Origin: Thermoanaerobacterium sp.
GTDB taxonomy: Bacteria; Bacillota; Thermoanaerobacteria; Thermoanaerobacterales; Thermoanaerobacteraceae
Direction of reading: 5' to 3'
Assembly: GCA_029960905.1 (NCBI GenBank)
Contig: JASBVU010000069.1
Location: forward strand, 1-8,104
Length of the DNA stretch: 8,104 nucleotides
A model generated the notes under the pieces. It saw nothing but the letters and a program-made list of their open reading frames with translations. It had not been told where the DNA came from and ran no database searches. Numbering within the stretch: the stretch's first letter is position 1; each line of letters begins with the position of its first letter. Below, one piece after another: positions 1-6,134 of the stretch. The position numbers were made by a program, and so were the translations under genes.

Positions 1-757
1 ATTTTTCTTCATCTGGGAGAGATGAAAGCTCTTCTTCGATTTTTGCTGATATTACAATCACATCAGATTTTTCATTTTTTGCAAACTCTTTAAGCTTCTT
101 AACATATTCATTTTCGTTTCCAGATATAAGATCGTCCTCAGATATATTAGCAGCGTACATGACCGGCTTTGACGTTAAAAGCATAAGCTGATTCACAAAT
201 GGAAGCTCATCTTCATCGAAATTCATCGTGCGTACAGGCTTTCCATCATCTAGAGTACTTTTGATTTTTTCTAGTATATTTAATTCAAATGCTGCAGATT
301 TATCATTTTTTGCGTATTTAGAAGTCTTAGCAATTCGCTTTTCAATAACTTCTAAATCAGCCAGTATAAGCTCTAATGTTATTATTTCGATATCTCTTAT
401 TGGATCAATACTGCCTTCAACGTGTGTTATGTTGCTATCTTCAAAACACCTTACAACATTTAATATTGCATCGACTTCTCTTATGTGTGATAAAAATTTA
501 TTGCCTAAGCCTTCACCTTTGCTGGCACCCTTTACCAGTCCTGCTATGTCAACAAATTTTATCGTAGCAGGTATTATCTTTTGAGGATTCACAATGTTTG
601 CTAACTCATTAAGCCTTTTGTCGGGTACAGATACTATTCCTACATTAGGCTCTATCGTACAGAAAGGATAATTTGCACATTCGGCGCCTGCTTGTGTTAT
701 TGCATTAAAAATCGTGCTTTTTCCAACATTAGGTAGACCAACTATTCCTATTTCCAT
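1..757 (-). CDS. ychF: Redox-regulated ATPase YchF (OLA1 family), 5' part; 3' end lies outside the window
   Basis: This is a translation-associated P-loop NTPase of the Obg/YchF group, cytosolic and ribosome-binding, which prefers ATP to GTP. The first 252 residues are present of about 365 usual for the family; the C-terminal TGS domain is missing because the gene runs off the left edge. Visible motifs are the Walker A GLPNVGKS at residues 7-14, the G3 motif DIAG at 70-73 followed by the hydrophobic LVKGASKGEGLGNKF stretch typical of YchF, and NISE at 204-207, the NxxE signature that replaces NKxD and explains ATP preference. A G5-like SAK is at 237-239. Residues about 130-180 form the helical coiled-coil insertion. 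The ATG at 757 is preceded by a GGAGGAA ribosome site on the minus strand. The gene is divergent from the spore lipoprotein gene. The family assignment is very secure. Confidence 0.97.
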   Translation of the reverse strand, partial: MEIGIVGLPNVGKSTIFNAITQAGAECANYPFCTIEPNVGIVSVPDKRLNELANIVNPQKIIPATIKFVDIAGLVKGASKGEGLGNKFLSHIREVDAILNVVRCFEDSNITHVEGSIDPIRDIEIITLELILADLEVIEKRIAKTSKYAKNDKSAAFELNILEKIKSTLDDGKPVRTMNFDEDELPFVNQLMLLTSKPVMYAANISEDDLISGNENEYVKKLKEFAKNEKSDVIVISAKIEEELSSLPDEEK

Positions 758-814
758 TTATATTCCTCCGCTTTTTAAAATCAAGAAAAATTTTTCTAAA
801 ATCTATCAAATAGA

Positions 815-843
815 ATTATATATGAAAAACTACAAAACTTCAA
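815..843 (-). promoter_or_regulatory. SigA-type promoter of ychF
   Basis: On the minus strand, TTGAAG (843-838) is followed after 17 bases by a perfect TATAAT (820-815). It lies about 58 bases upstream of the ychF start codon, which implies a leader of roughly 50 nt. The leader contains a 12-bp A/T palindrome (785-796) with no obvious role. The spacing and hexamers are seen directly; activity is inferred. Confidence 0.75.
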
Positions 844-913
844 ACCTGAACATTGGCAATAATTTACATTAAAGATTGTAATAAATTGACTTCATCTGAG
901 CAAAATATTGATT

Positions 914-920
914 GGAGGTG
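914..920 (+). promoter_or_regulatory. Ribosome binding site deciding the TTG start of the spore lipoprotein
   Basis: GGAGGTG sits 6 bases before TTG at 927. An upstream in-frame TTG at 912 overlaps this site and would add five residues before the basic KKSRK start of the signal peptide, so the 927 start is preferred. Confidence 0.75.
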
Positions 921-926
921 TTTGAA

Positions 927-1499
927 TTGAAAAAGAGTAGAAAAATTTTTTTAATAATTTTAACATTGATAATGGCATTGTCTATATCTTTGACAGGTTG
1001 TAAGGCATCTAAAAAGCCGTCGCCGACTAGATATACTCCTACAACGCCTAGAACGACACCAGCTCCATCGCCAGGCATGACGACTCCTGCACCGTCAAGA
1101 GTACCGACAACACCAACACCTACAACACCAGCACCTACTACACCTGCTCCAGCAAAAAGACCTGTGCCGCAAAGTGTAAGAGCTGCAAAAATAGCCAGCA
1201 ATGTAGCGAAACTGCCTGAGGTCAATAAGGCTACTGTAGTTATATCTGGAAATACCGCCATTGTAGGTATTGACATGAAAGCCAATGTCTAAGGTACTCA
1301 TGAGACACAGGTTAAGAAAAAAGTGGAAAAGACAGTGAGAGATACTGATAAAGGAATTAAGAATGTGTCTGTTACATCTGATCCTGACTTATATACAAGG
1401 ATAAACAATATTGCAAAAGGAATTGCTGCTGGAAGGCCGTTATCCGAATTCACTAAACAAATTACGGAAATACTAAAAAGGATTACGCCAAGTGCATAA
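927..1499 (+). pseudogene. YhcN/YlaJ-family sporulation lipoprotein, interrupted by an in-frame TAA
   Basis: YhcN/YlaJ proteins are small lipoproteins of the spore inner membrane that influence germination. The reading frame starts with TTG at 927, seven-base Shine-Dalgarno GGAGGTG at 914-920. A basic N-terminus (KKSRK) and hydrophobic segment end in a lipobox, LTGC, with the acylated Cys at residue 25. A Pro/Thr-rich linker follows (about 31-82) and then the start of the family domain (SVRAAKIASNVAKLPEV and GNTAIVGIDMK). Codon 122 (1290-1292) is TAA, so the translated product would be 121 residues. The same frame then stays open for 68 codons and encodes the rest of the family domain, including SVTSDPDLYTRI, GRPLSEF and a final ITPSA, before TAA at 1497-1499. 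Without the stop the protein would be 190 residues, a normal size. It may be a real nonsense mutation, a sequencing error or a read-through site. It stands alone between a divergent gene and a terminator. No convincing promoter was seen; sporulation-sigma control is expected from the family. Confidence 0.85.
1030..1170 (+). repeat. Degenerate Pro/Thr/Ala codon repeat in the lipoprotein linker
   Basis: This stretch is built from short imperfect repeats of ACA/ACT-CCT/CCA-GCA/GCT triplets, encoding repeated TTP, TPAP and TTPTP units at residues about 37-76. It is a flexible, extended linker between the acylated Cys and the folded domain. There are no runs of three prolines. The repetitive DNA is liable to length change by slippage. 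Confidence 0.7.
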
Positions 1500-1534
1500 T
1501 ATAAACCTGGGGAAACCCGGGTTTATGTTTTGTT
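1500..1534 (+). terminator. Intrinsic terminator after the spore lipoprotein gene
   Basis: An 11-bp stem (1501-1511 pairing with 1516-1526, one G-T wobble) closes on a GAAA tetraloop and is followed by GTTTTGTT. It begins directly after the TAA at 1497-1499, at the end of the full-length frame rather than near the premature stop. The -35 hexamer of the next promoter starts inside its T-rich tail. Confidence 0.85.
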
Positions 1535-1561
1535 GACATGTCTGTTCTTTTTGAATATAAT
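1533..1561 (+). promoter_or_regulatory. Perfect-consensus SigA promoter of the ymfF-ymfH unit
   Basis: TTGACA (1533-1538), 17 bases, TATAAT (1556-1561): both hexamers match the vegetative consensus exactly with optimal spacing. It is 39 bases upstream of the first M16 gene and partly overlaps the tail of the preceding terminator. Confidence 0.88.
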
Positions 1562-1599
1562 TAAGGTCAACTGGATTATTATAGAAGGAGTGAAAAAAT

Positions 1600-2856
1600 A
1601 TGCCCATTATAAAGGAGAACCTTGCAAACGGTATTAAGCTTTATGTCAATAAGCTTAATAAGTTTAAGACGGTAACAATTAATATATACATAAGCAATAA
1701 ACTAAGTGATGAAACAGCTAAATTTGCATTGCTGCCATCGATTTTGAGAAGAGGAAGCTATAGCTTTAAAACTTACAAAGAAATAACAAAGCATTTAGAA
1801 GATCTTTACGGTGCTACGTTTGCTTTTTCTGTTTACAAAAAAGGTGAGAGGCAGATAGCGCAATTTAAGTTAGAAATTGTAGATGGCACATATTTAAAAG
1901 AAGATATCTTAGAAGATAGCATTAAGTTTATATCAGATATACTTTTGAATCCCTTAATATCAAATGATGGCTTTGAACAAACGTATGTGCAGCAAGAGAA
2001 AGAGAAGCAGAAAAATCTGATTAATTCCCGGATAAATGAAAAGACTAAATATGCCGTTGAAAGGTGTATTGAAGAAATGTGCAAAGATGAAGATTACTCT
2101 ATTTATGAACTTGGAAATGTAGATGATGTTGATAAGATAGATGAAAAAAATCTCTATGAATATTATAAAAAAGCGATTAAAAGGCTTCCAATAGATATAT
2201 TTGTTGTAGGAAATGTGGATGTAGACAAGGTGAAAGAGTTGTTCAATAAATATTTTAAAATAGAGAGAACGAGTATAGATGTGATTCCAGATACGCCTAT
2301 ATTCAAAAAGATCGATAAAGTAAAATATGTAGAAGATAGATTTGACGTTACTCAGGGGAAGCTTACTTTAGGGTACAGGACGAATGTAAATCCGTGGGAA
2401 GATCAGTATTTTCCGCTTTTAGTGCTAAGCGGTGTTTTAGGCGGAGGACCGTTCTCTAAGCTATTCATGAATGTTAGGGAGAGAGAAAGCCTTGCATATT
2501 ATGCTCAGACAAGGTTAGAAAGGTTTAAAGGATTAATGCTTATAATGTCAGGCATTGAAATTGCAAATTACAAAAAAGCATTGGAAATAATACAAAAGCA
2601 AGTAGAGGAGATAAAATCAGGTAATATATCTGATTATGAATTTGATTCGGCTGTGAAAGCTTTAATTACGTCGTTTAATTCAATAAAAGACAGTGGAACA
2701 CAACTGGCAGATTTTTACTTATCACAAAAACTTTCACATACAAATTATAGCATAGACGATTTTATAAGTAAGATAAAGCAGGTAACTAAAGATGATATCG
2801 TCGAGGTTTCTAAAAAACTTCAATTGGATACAGTCTATTTTATGACAAAAAAGTGA
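1600..2856 (+). CDS. ymfF: M16-family protein YmfF (NCBI name: EF-P 5-aminopentanol modification-associated protein), non-zinc subunit
   Basis: At 418 residues this has the two-half fold of bacterial M16B peptidases but lacks the HXXEH zinc motif: the corresponding N-terminal segment reads LLPSILRRGSYSFKTYKEI (44-62), with no His or Glu ligand set. The C-terminal half keeps the glycine-rich LGGGPFSKLF (280-289) and the Arg/Tyr substrate-binding loop RERESLAYY (293-301). In B. subtilis the ymfF/ymfH genes are clustered with ymfI and have been linked to maturation of the modified lysine of elongation factor P; the exact reaction is not settled. The ATG at 1600 follows AAGGAGTGA (1585-1593). Its stop overlaps the ribosome site of ymfH, so the two are translationally adjacent. 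It probably pairs with YmfH as the substrate-binding subunit, an inference from complementary motifs. Family assignment secure; EF-P role by analogy. Confidence 0.92.
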   Translation: MPIIKENLANGIKLYVNKLNKFKTVTINIYISNKLSDETAKFALLPSILRRGSYSFKTYKEITKHLEDLYGATFAFSVYKKGERQIAQFKLEIVDGTYLKEDILEDSIKFISDILLNPLISNDGFEQTYVQQEKEKQKNLINSRINEKTKYAVERCIEEMCKDEDYSIYELGNVDDVDKIDEKNLYEYYKKAIKRLPIDIFVVGNVDVDKVKELFNKYFKIERTSIDVIPDTPIFKKIDKVKYVEDRFDVTQGKLTLGYRTNVNPWEDQYFPLLVLSGVLGGGPFSKLFMNVRERESLAYYAQTRLERFKGLMLIMSGIEIANYKKALEIIQKQVEEIKSGNISDYEFDSAVKALITSFNSIKDSGTQLADFYLSQKLSHTNYSIDDFISKIKQVTKDDIVEVSKKLQLDTVYFMTKK

Positions 2857-2869
2857 GGAGGGCTAAAGA

Positions 2870-4138
2870 ATGATGGAGATCTTTAATGATTTAATTAAAG
2901 AAAAGATGTACAAATATGAACATGAAAGTGGACTAAATGTCTTTGTAATGCCAAAGAAAGGCTTTATAAAACAGTATGCCATGTTTGCTACACATTATGG
3001 GTCTAACGATAGGGAATTTATAATTCCCGATGAAAGTGAAATTGTACATGTGCCGGATGGTATTGCACATTTTTTAGAGCACAAGATGTTTGAAGAAGAA
3101 AGTGGAAGCATTTTTGAAGAGTTTTCGAAAAATGGAGCTTCTGCAAATGCTTATACGAATTTTACAACTACTGCATATTTGTTTTCATGTACAGACAATT
3201 TTTACAGTAATTTAAAACTTCTTCTAGATTTTGTTCAAAGGCCGTATTTTACAGATGAAAATGTGGAAAAAGAGAAAGGCATAATAGCTCAGGAGATTAG
3301 AATGTACGATGACGACCCGTCTTGGAGGCTTTTTTTCAATATGTTAGGCGGATTGTATCACATACACCCTGTTAAAGTAGATATTGCCGGTACAATTGAA
3401 TCAATATCAAAAATCGATAAGGACATTTTGTACAAATGCTACAGTACATTTTACCATCCGTCAAATATGGTGCTATTTGTGACTGGTGATGTAGATATAG
3501 ATAAAGTTGCAGAAATCGTAAATAATTCCGTAAAGGCTGAAAAAAGACATGGAGAGATAAAACGTATTTATCCAGATGAACCGGCTAAAATAAATAAAAG
3601 TTATGTAGAACAAAAGATGGCTGTTTCGATGCCTCTATTTAATATTGGTTTTAAAGACAATGACATAGGTTATGGTGGAGAAAAGCTTCTTAAAAAGGAC
3701 ATTACAACACAGATCTGCTTAGAGATTTTAGCCGGTAGAAGTTCTGACCTGTATGAAGAGCTTTATAATGATGGCCTAATTGATACGACTTTTGACGTAG
3801 AGTACGTAGGTGAAGTAGATCATGGTTACTCTATAATAGGTGGGCAATCAAGAGATCCTGAAGCTGTAAAAAAAGCTGTCATAAATAAAATTTCATCCAT
3901 CGATAAAGTAGATGATGGCGATTTCAATAGAATCAAGAGGAAGATACTTGGCCGATTTATAAAATCATTTAATTCTGTTGAAAGTATTTCACATAGTTTT
4001 ATAGCATACTACATGAAAGACATTAATATTTTGGATTTTACATCCGTGATAGAAGATATAACTTCTGATGATGTACTAAATAGATTTAAGACGTATTTTA
4101 AAGAAGACAACTGCGTATTATCTGTTGTAAAACCGTAA
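2870..4138 (+). CDS. ymfH: M16-family zinc peptidase YmfH (NCBI name: EF-P 5-aminopentanol modification-associated protein)
   Basis: This 422-residue M16B protein carries the inverted zinc motif HFLEH at 67-71 (His67 and His71 as ligands, Glu70 as the base), with Glu142 in the IIAQEIRMYDDDPSW segment as the likely third ligand. Also typical are NGASANAYTNFTTTAY (88-103), the HPVKVDIAGTIESI segment (166-179) and the TFYHPSNM stretch (193-200). In the C-terminal half the Arg/Tyr loop of active M16 proteins is degenerate (SSDLYEELYNDGLID, 291-305), the reverse of YmfF. The start is the first of two adjacent ATGs (2870), 8 bases after GAGGAGG (2855-2861); the second ATG is possible. The gap after ymfF is 13 bases, so the two are co-transcribed. 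A terminator follows 16 bases after the stop. It is a cytosolic metallopeptidase by family; its natural substrate is not evident from sequence. Confidence 0.93.
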   Translation: MMEIFNDLIKEKMYKYEHESGLNVFVMPKKGFIKQYAMFATHYGSNDREFIIPDESEIVHVPDGIAHFLEHKMFEEESGSIFEEFSKNGASANAYTNFTTTAYLFSCTDNFYSNLKLLLDFVQRPYFTDENVEKEKGIIAQEIRMYDDDPSWRLFFNMLGGLYHIHPVKVDIAGTIESISKIDKDILYKCYSTFYHPSNMVLFVTGDVDIDKVAEIVNNSVKAEKRHGEIKRIYPDEPAKINKSYVEQKMAVSMPLFNIGFKDNDIGYGGEKLLKKDITTQICLEILAGRSSDLYEELYNDGLIDTTFDVEYVGEVDHGYSIIGGQSRDPEAVKKAVINKISSIDKVDDGDFNRIKRKILGRFIKSFNSVESISHSFIAYYMKDINILDFTSVIEDITSDDVLNRFKTYFKEDNCVLSVVKP

Positions 4139-4154
4139 AATATTAGATTTTTTG

Positions 4155-4181
4155 ATAACGAGTTATACTCGTTATTTTTTT
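4155..4181 (+). terminator. Intrinsic terminator after ymfH
   Basis: A perfect 9-bp stem (ATAACGAGT at 4155-4163, ACTCGTTAT at 4167-4175) with a 3-base loop is followed by six T residues (4176-4181). It separates the ymfF-ymfH unit from the division cluster. Confidence 0.88.
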
Positions 4182-4201
4182 GTGAAAAAAATTTTAATTT
4201 A

Positions 4202-4230
4202 TTGAAGGATTTTTGAGTTTTATATAGAAT
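4202..4230 (+). promoter_or_regulatory. SigA-type promoter of the mraZ/dcw operon
   Basis: TTGAAG (4202-4207), 17 bases, TAGAAT (4225-4230). Transcription would start near 4237, at the edge of the repeat array that binds MraZ. It lies 21 bases after the ymfH terminator. Activity is inferred from match and position. Confidence 0.75.
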
Positions 4231-4239
4231 AAACATAAT

Positions 4240-4279
4240 AAGTGGTTTAAAGTGGTGCAAAGTGGTTAGAAGTGCAATA
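4240..4279 (+). promoter_or_regulatory. MraZ operator: four direct repeats with 10-bp period
   Basis: Four consecutive units start at 4240, 4250, 4260 and 4270: AAGTGGTTTA, AAGTGGTGCA, AAGTGGTTAG and AAGTGCAATA. The hexamer is identical in the first three and has one change in the fourth. One helical turn of spacing places all copies on the same face of DNA. MraZ is known to bind short G-rich direct repeats with about this spacing upstream of its own gene (TGGGN5 units in E. coli, AAAGTG-type repeats in Mycoplasma). The array overlaps the expected transcription start and the untranslated leader, consistent with autorepression. Confidence 0.88.
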
Positions 4280-4295
4280 GAAATGGGTGTTCGGT

Positions 4296-4727
4296 ATGCT
4301 GATGGGGCAATATGAACATACAATAGATCAAAAAGGAAGAGTATTTATACCTGCCAAGTTCAGGGATGAGCTAGGGTATAAATTTGTGTTGACGCGAGGG
4401 CTTGATAATTGCCTTTTTGCATACTCATTGTCAGAATGGTCAAATATTGAAGCTAAGCTAAAAACACTGCCACTTAACAGAAAAGATGCTAGGGCATTTA
4501 CTAGATTTTTCTTAGCAGGTGCCACTGAATGTGAAATAGATAAGCAGGGAAGAGTATTAATACCGAACATCTTGAGAGAACATGCAAAAATTGAGAAGGA
4601 AGTCATAATAATTGGGGTATCGTCAAGAGTGGAGATTTGGAGCAAAGAAGCATGGACGGAATATTCAAACAATATTGATGTTTCTTTTGAAGATGTTGCA
4701 GAGCATTTAGACGACTTGAATATATAA
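4296..4727 (+). CDS. mraZ: Transcriptional regulator MraZ
   Basis: MraZ is the DNA-binding regulator encoded at the head of the dcw cluster; it forms ring-like oligomers and controls its own operon. Two SpoVT-AbrB-like repeats are visible, each with the conserved Dxxx[15 protein letters not shown] (Asp11-Arg15) and [14 protein letters not shown] (Asp82-Arg86). Start choice: ATG at 4296 gives [11 protein letters not shown], which aligns with the usual MFMGEYQHTID opening and gives 143 residues, the standard length. An in-frame GTG at 4287 would add three residues (146). Only a weak Shine-Dalgarno match, GGTG at 4286-4289, precedes the ATG, so translation may be modest. The C-terminus ends in the typical acidic DVAEHLDDL helix. 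rsmH starts nine bases downstream. Confidence 0.95.
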   Translation: MLMGQYEHTIDQKGRVFIPAKFRDELGYKFVLTRGLDNCLFAYSLSEWSNIEAKLKTLPLNRKDARAFTRFFLAGATECEIDKQGRVLIPNILREHAKIEKEVIIIGVSSRVEIWSKEAWTEYSNNIDVSFEDVAEHLDDLNI

Positions 4728-4736
4728 GGTGATCTT

Positions 4737-5669
4737 ATGGATTTTAAACATGAAAGTGTGTTGTTGGAGGAGACAATCGAATATTTAAAAATTAAGCCCG
4801 ATGGAATTTATGTAGATGGAACTTTAGGTGGTGGTGGTCACTCACATGAGATATTAAGACGCCTTAATAAAGGAAGGTTAATTGCTATCGACAGGGACAT
4901 GGACGCCATAAAAGCTGCATCTACTAAGCTTAAAGATTTTAAAAATGTAACGTATATTCATGACAATTATAAGAATATAAAAGATGTATTAAAAACCTGT
5001 GGGCTTAAAAGCATAGATGGGGCTTTATTAGACCTTGGTGTATCTTCGTATCAATTGGATGAGGCACAAAGGGGATTTTCTTACATGCACGATGCCCCAC
5101 TTGACATGAGGATGGACAGAGAAAGTGATCTTACAGCAGAGTATGTTGTAAACAATTATTCGGAGGATGAAATTGCAAAGATAATTTCTGATTATGGTGA
5201 AGAATTATGGGCTAAACGAATCGCAAAGTTTATCGTTGAAGAAAGAAGTAAAAAACCTATTAAGACTACATTTCAATTAGTAGACATAATAAAAAAAGCC
5301 ATACCTGCATCAAAAAGAAGGACAGGACCGCATCCTGCCAAAAGAACATTTCAGGCCATAAGGATTGAAGTCAATGAAGAGCTAAAAGGGCTTGGAGACG
5401 CTATTGCCGATTTTGTAGGTGTAATGAATCCAGGAGGAAGAATCGCAATCATAACATTCCATTCACTGGAAGATCGTATTGTGAAAAATACGTACAAGAA
5501 ATTGGAAGATCCGTGTACGTGCCCTAAAAATTTGCCGTGTACATGTGGCAAAAAACCAGTTATAAAGATTGTTACTAAAAAACCTGTTATACCAAGTGAA
5601 GATGAAATAAAGGTAAACCCAAGATCTCGAAGTGCAAAACTAAGAGTTGCAGAAAAACTGCTGTTCTAA
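4737..5669 (+). CDS. rsmH: 16S rRNA (cytosine(1402)-N(4))-methyltransferase RsmH
   Basis: RsmH (MraW) uses S-adenosylmethionine to methylate N4 of C1402 in the decoding centre of 16S rRNA, acting on the 30S subunit. The 310-residue length is normal. The SAM-binding loop GTLGGGGHS is at 28-36, an acidic AIDRD motif at 50-54, LLDLGVSS at 97-104, then the family motifs LDMRMD (122-127), [18 protein letters not shown] (199-216) and [12 protein letters not shown] (239-250). Near the C-terminus is a four-cysteine cluster, Cys260, Cys262, Cys268 and Cys270, followed by the usual [13 protein letters not shown] end (295-307). ATG at 4737 follows AAGGTGAT at 4726-4733, which overlaps the mraZ stop, so mraZ and rsmH are tightly coupled. 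Confidence 0.98.
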   Translation: MDFKHESVLLEETIEYLKIKPDGIYVDGTLGGGGHSHEILRRLNKGRLIAIDRDMDAIKAASTKLKDFKNVTYIHDNYKNIKDVLKTCGLKSIDGALLDLGVSSYQLDEAQRGFSYMHDAPLDMRMDRESDLTAEYVVNNYSEDEIAKIISDYGEELWAKRIAKFIVEERSKKPIKTTFQLVDIIKKAIPASKRRTGPHPAKRTFQAIRIEVNEELKGLGDAIADFVGVMNPGGRIAIITFHSLEDRIVKNTYKKLEDPCTCPKNLPCTCGKKPVIKIVTKKPVIPSEDEIKVNPRSRSAKLRVAEKLLF

Positions 5670-5690
5670 AGTATAAGGGGGAAGAATAAA

Positions 5691-6122
5691 TTGGTATTAG
5701 AAAAGCACAATTACGATTATGAGCTAAAGCCGTATTATGAAGAAAACAAAGGGAAAAAACCTAAAAAGAATAAGAAGCTGAAAAACCTTGCATTAATAGT
5801 CTTTGTAGGCTTTTTGAGCCTTACAGTTTTGTTTAGGTATGCCTTGATCTACCAAAAATCTGTTGCATTAAGCAGTGTAGAGGCAAAAGCCAGCGAAATA
5901 GAAAAATTAAACCAGCAGTTAGAAGTCCAGATCGCTTCAATGAGTGATTTGCAGAGAATAGAAGAAATAGCGAAAAATCAGTTGGGAATGATAGAGCCTG
6001 ACAAGGGACAGATAGTCTACATGAGTGTTGGCAAACAAAACGAAGTCGCTGAGAAAAAAACAGATGATGAAAATAAAAATAAGACTTTTTGGGGAAGGAT
6101 TTTGGGACTGCTGGTGAGATAG
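5691..6122 (+). CDS. ftsL: Cell division protein FtsL (septum formation initiator family)
   Basis: FtsL is a bitopic membrane protein that, with DivIB/FtsQ and DivIC/FtsB, activates septal peptidoglycan synthesis. The 143-residue product has a lysine-rich cytoplasmic N-terminus (residues 1-31), one transmembrane helix (about 32-54), an extracytoplasmic coiled coil (about 58-96, with the KLNQQLEVQI heptads) and the family signature LGMIEPDKGQIVYM (98-111). A charged tail ends in a short hydrophobic/basic segment (WGRILGLLVR). The start is TTG at 5691, nine bases after AGGGGG (5676-5681); no ATG or GTG lies upstream in frame at suitable distance. Sequence divergence is usual for FtsL, so the call rests on topology, the LGM signature and position between rsmH and a class B PBP gene. 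DivIC is the main alternative, but its genes usually lie elsewhere. Confidence 0.9.
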   Translation: MVLEKHNYDYELKPYYEENKGKKPKKNKKLKNLALIVFVGFLSLTVLFRYALIYQKSVALSSVEAKASEIEKLNQQLEVQIASMSDLQRIEEIAKNQLGMIEPDKGQIVYMSVGKQNEVAEKKTDDENKNKTFWGRILGLLVR

Positions 6123-6127
6123 GAGGG
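6121..6127 (+). promoter_or_regulatory. Ribosome binding site pointing to an ATA start for the PBP gene
   Basis: AGGAGGG overlaps the ftsL stop codon. Seven bases later comes ATA at 6135, the first codon of the downstream frame after an in-frame TAA at 6132-6134. No ATG, GTG or TTG occurs in this frame until TTG at 6174, which lies inside the membrane anchor. Confidence 0.75.
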
Positions 6128-6134
6128 ATTTTAA

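Noticed and set aside
228..584. Open frame on the plus strand at the left edge (118 aa)
   Set aside because: It is antisense to ychF, whose minus-strand frame has all GTPase-family motifs; the plus-strand product shows no family signature and no ribosome site.
785..796. 12-bp palindrome gaaaaatttttc in the ychF leader as an operator
   Set aside because: Such A/T palindromes arise often by chance in DNA of this composition and nothing else supports a regulator site.
847..873. Possible sporulation-sigma promoter before the lipoprotein gene (TGAACA ... CATTAAA)
   Set aside because: Only 14 bases separate the elements, too short for SigG/SigF, and the -10 match is partial. A TTGGCA (853-858) SigA alternative lacks a good -10 at 16-18 bases.
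1011..1168. Idea that the Pro-rich lipoprotein is the EF-P client explaining the nearby ymfF-ymfH genes
   Set aside because: There are no runs of consecutive prolines, the usual EF-P-dependent stalling motif, and the units are separated by a terminator and promoter.
1030..1170. CRISPR or tandem repeat array in the Pro/Thr-rich region
   Set aside because: Units are short, imperfect and codon-phased with no spacers; they are simply low-complexity protein coding.
869..1285. Gly/Val/Ala-rich minus-strand frame (138 aa)
   Set aside because: Complement of the Pro/Thr-rich lipoprotein linker; its low-complexity GVVGAG composition is an artefact of the repeat.
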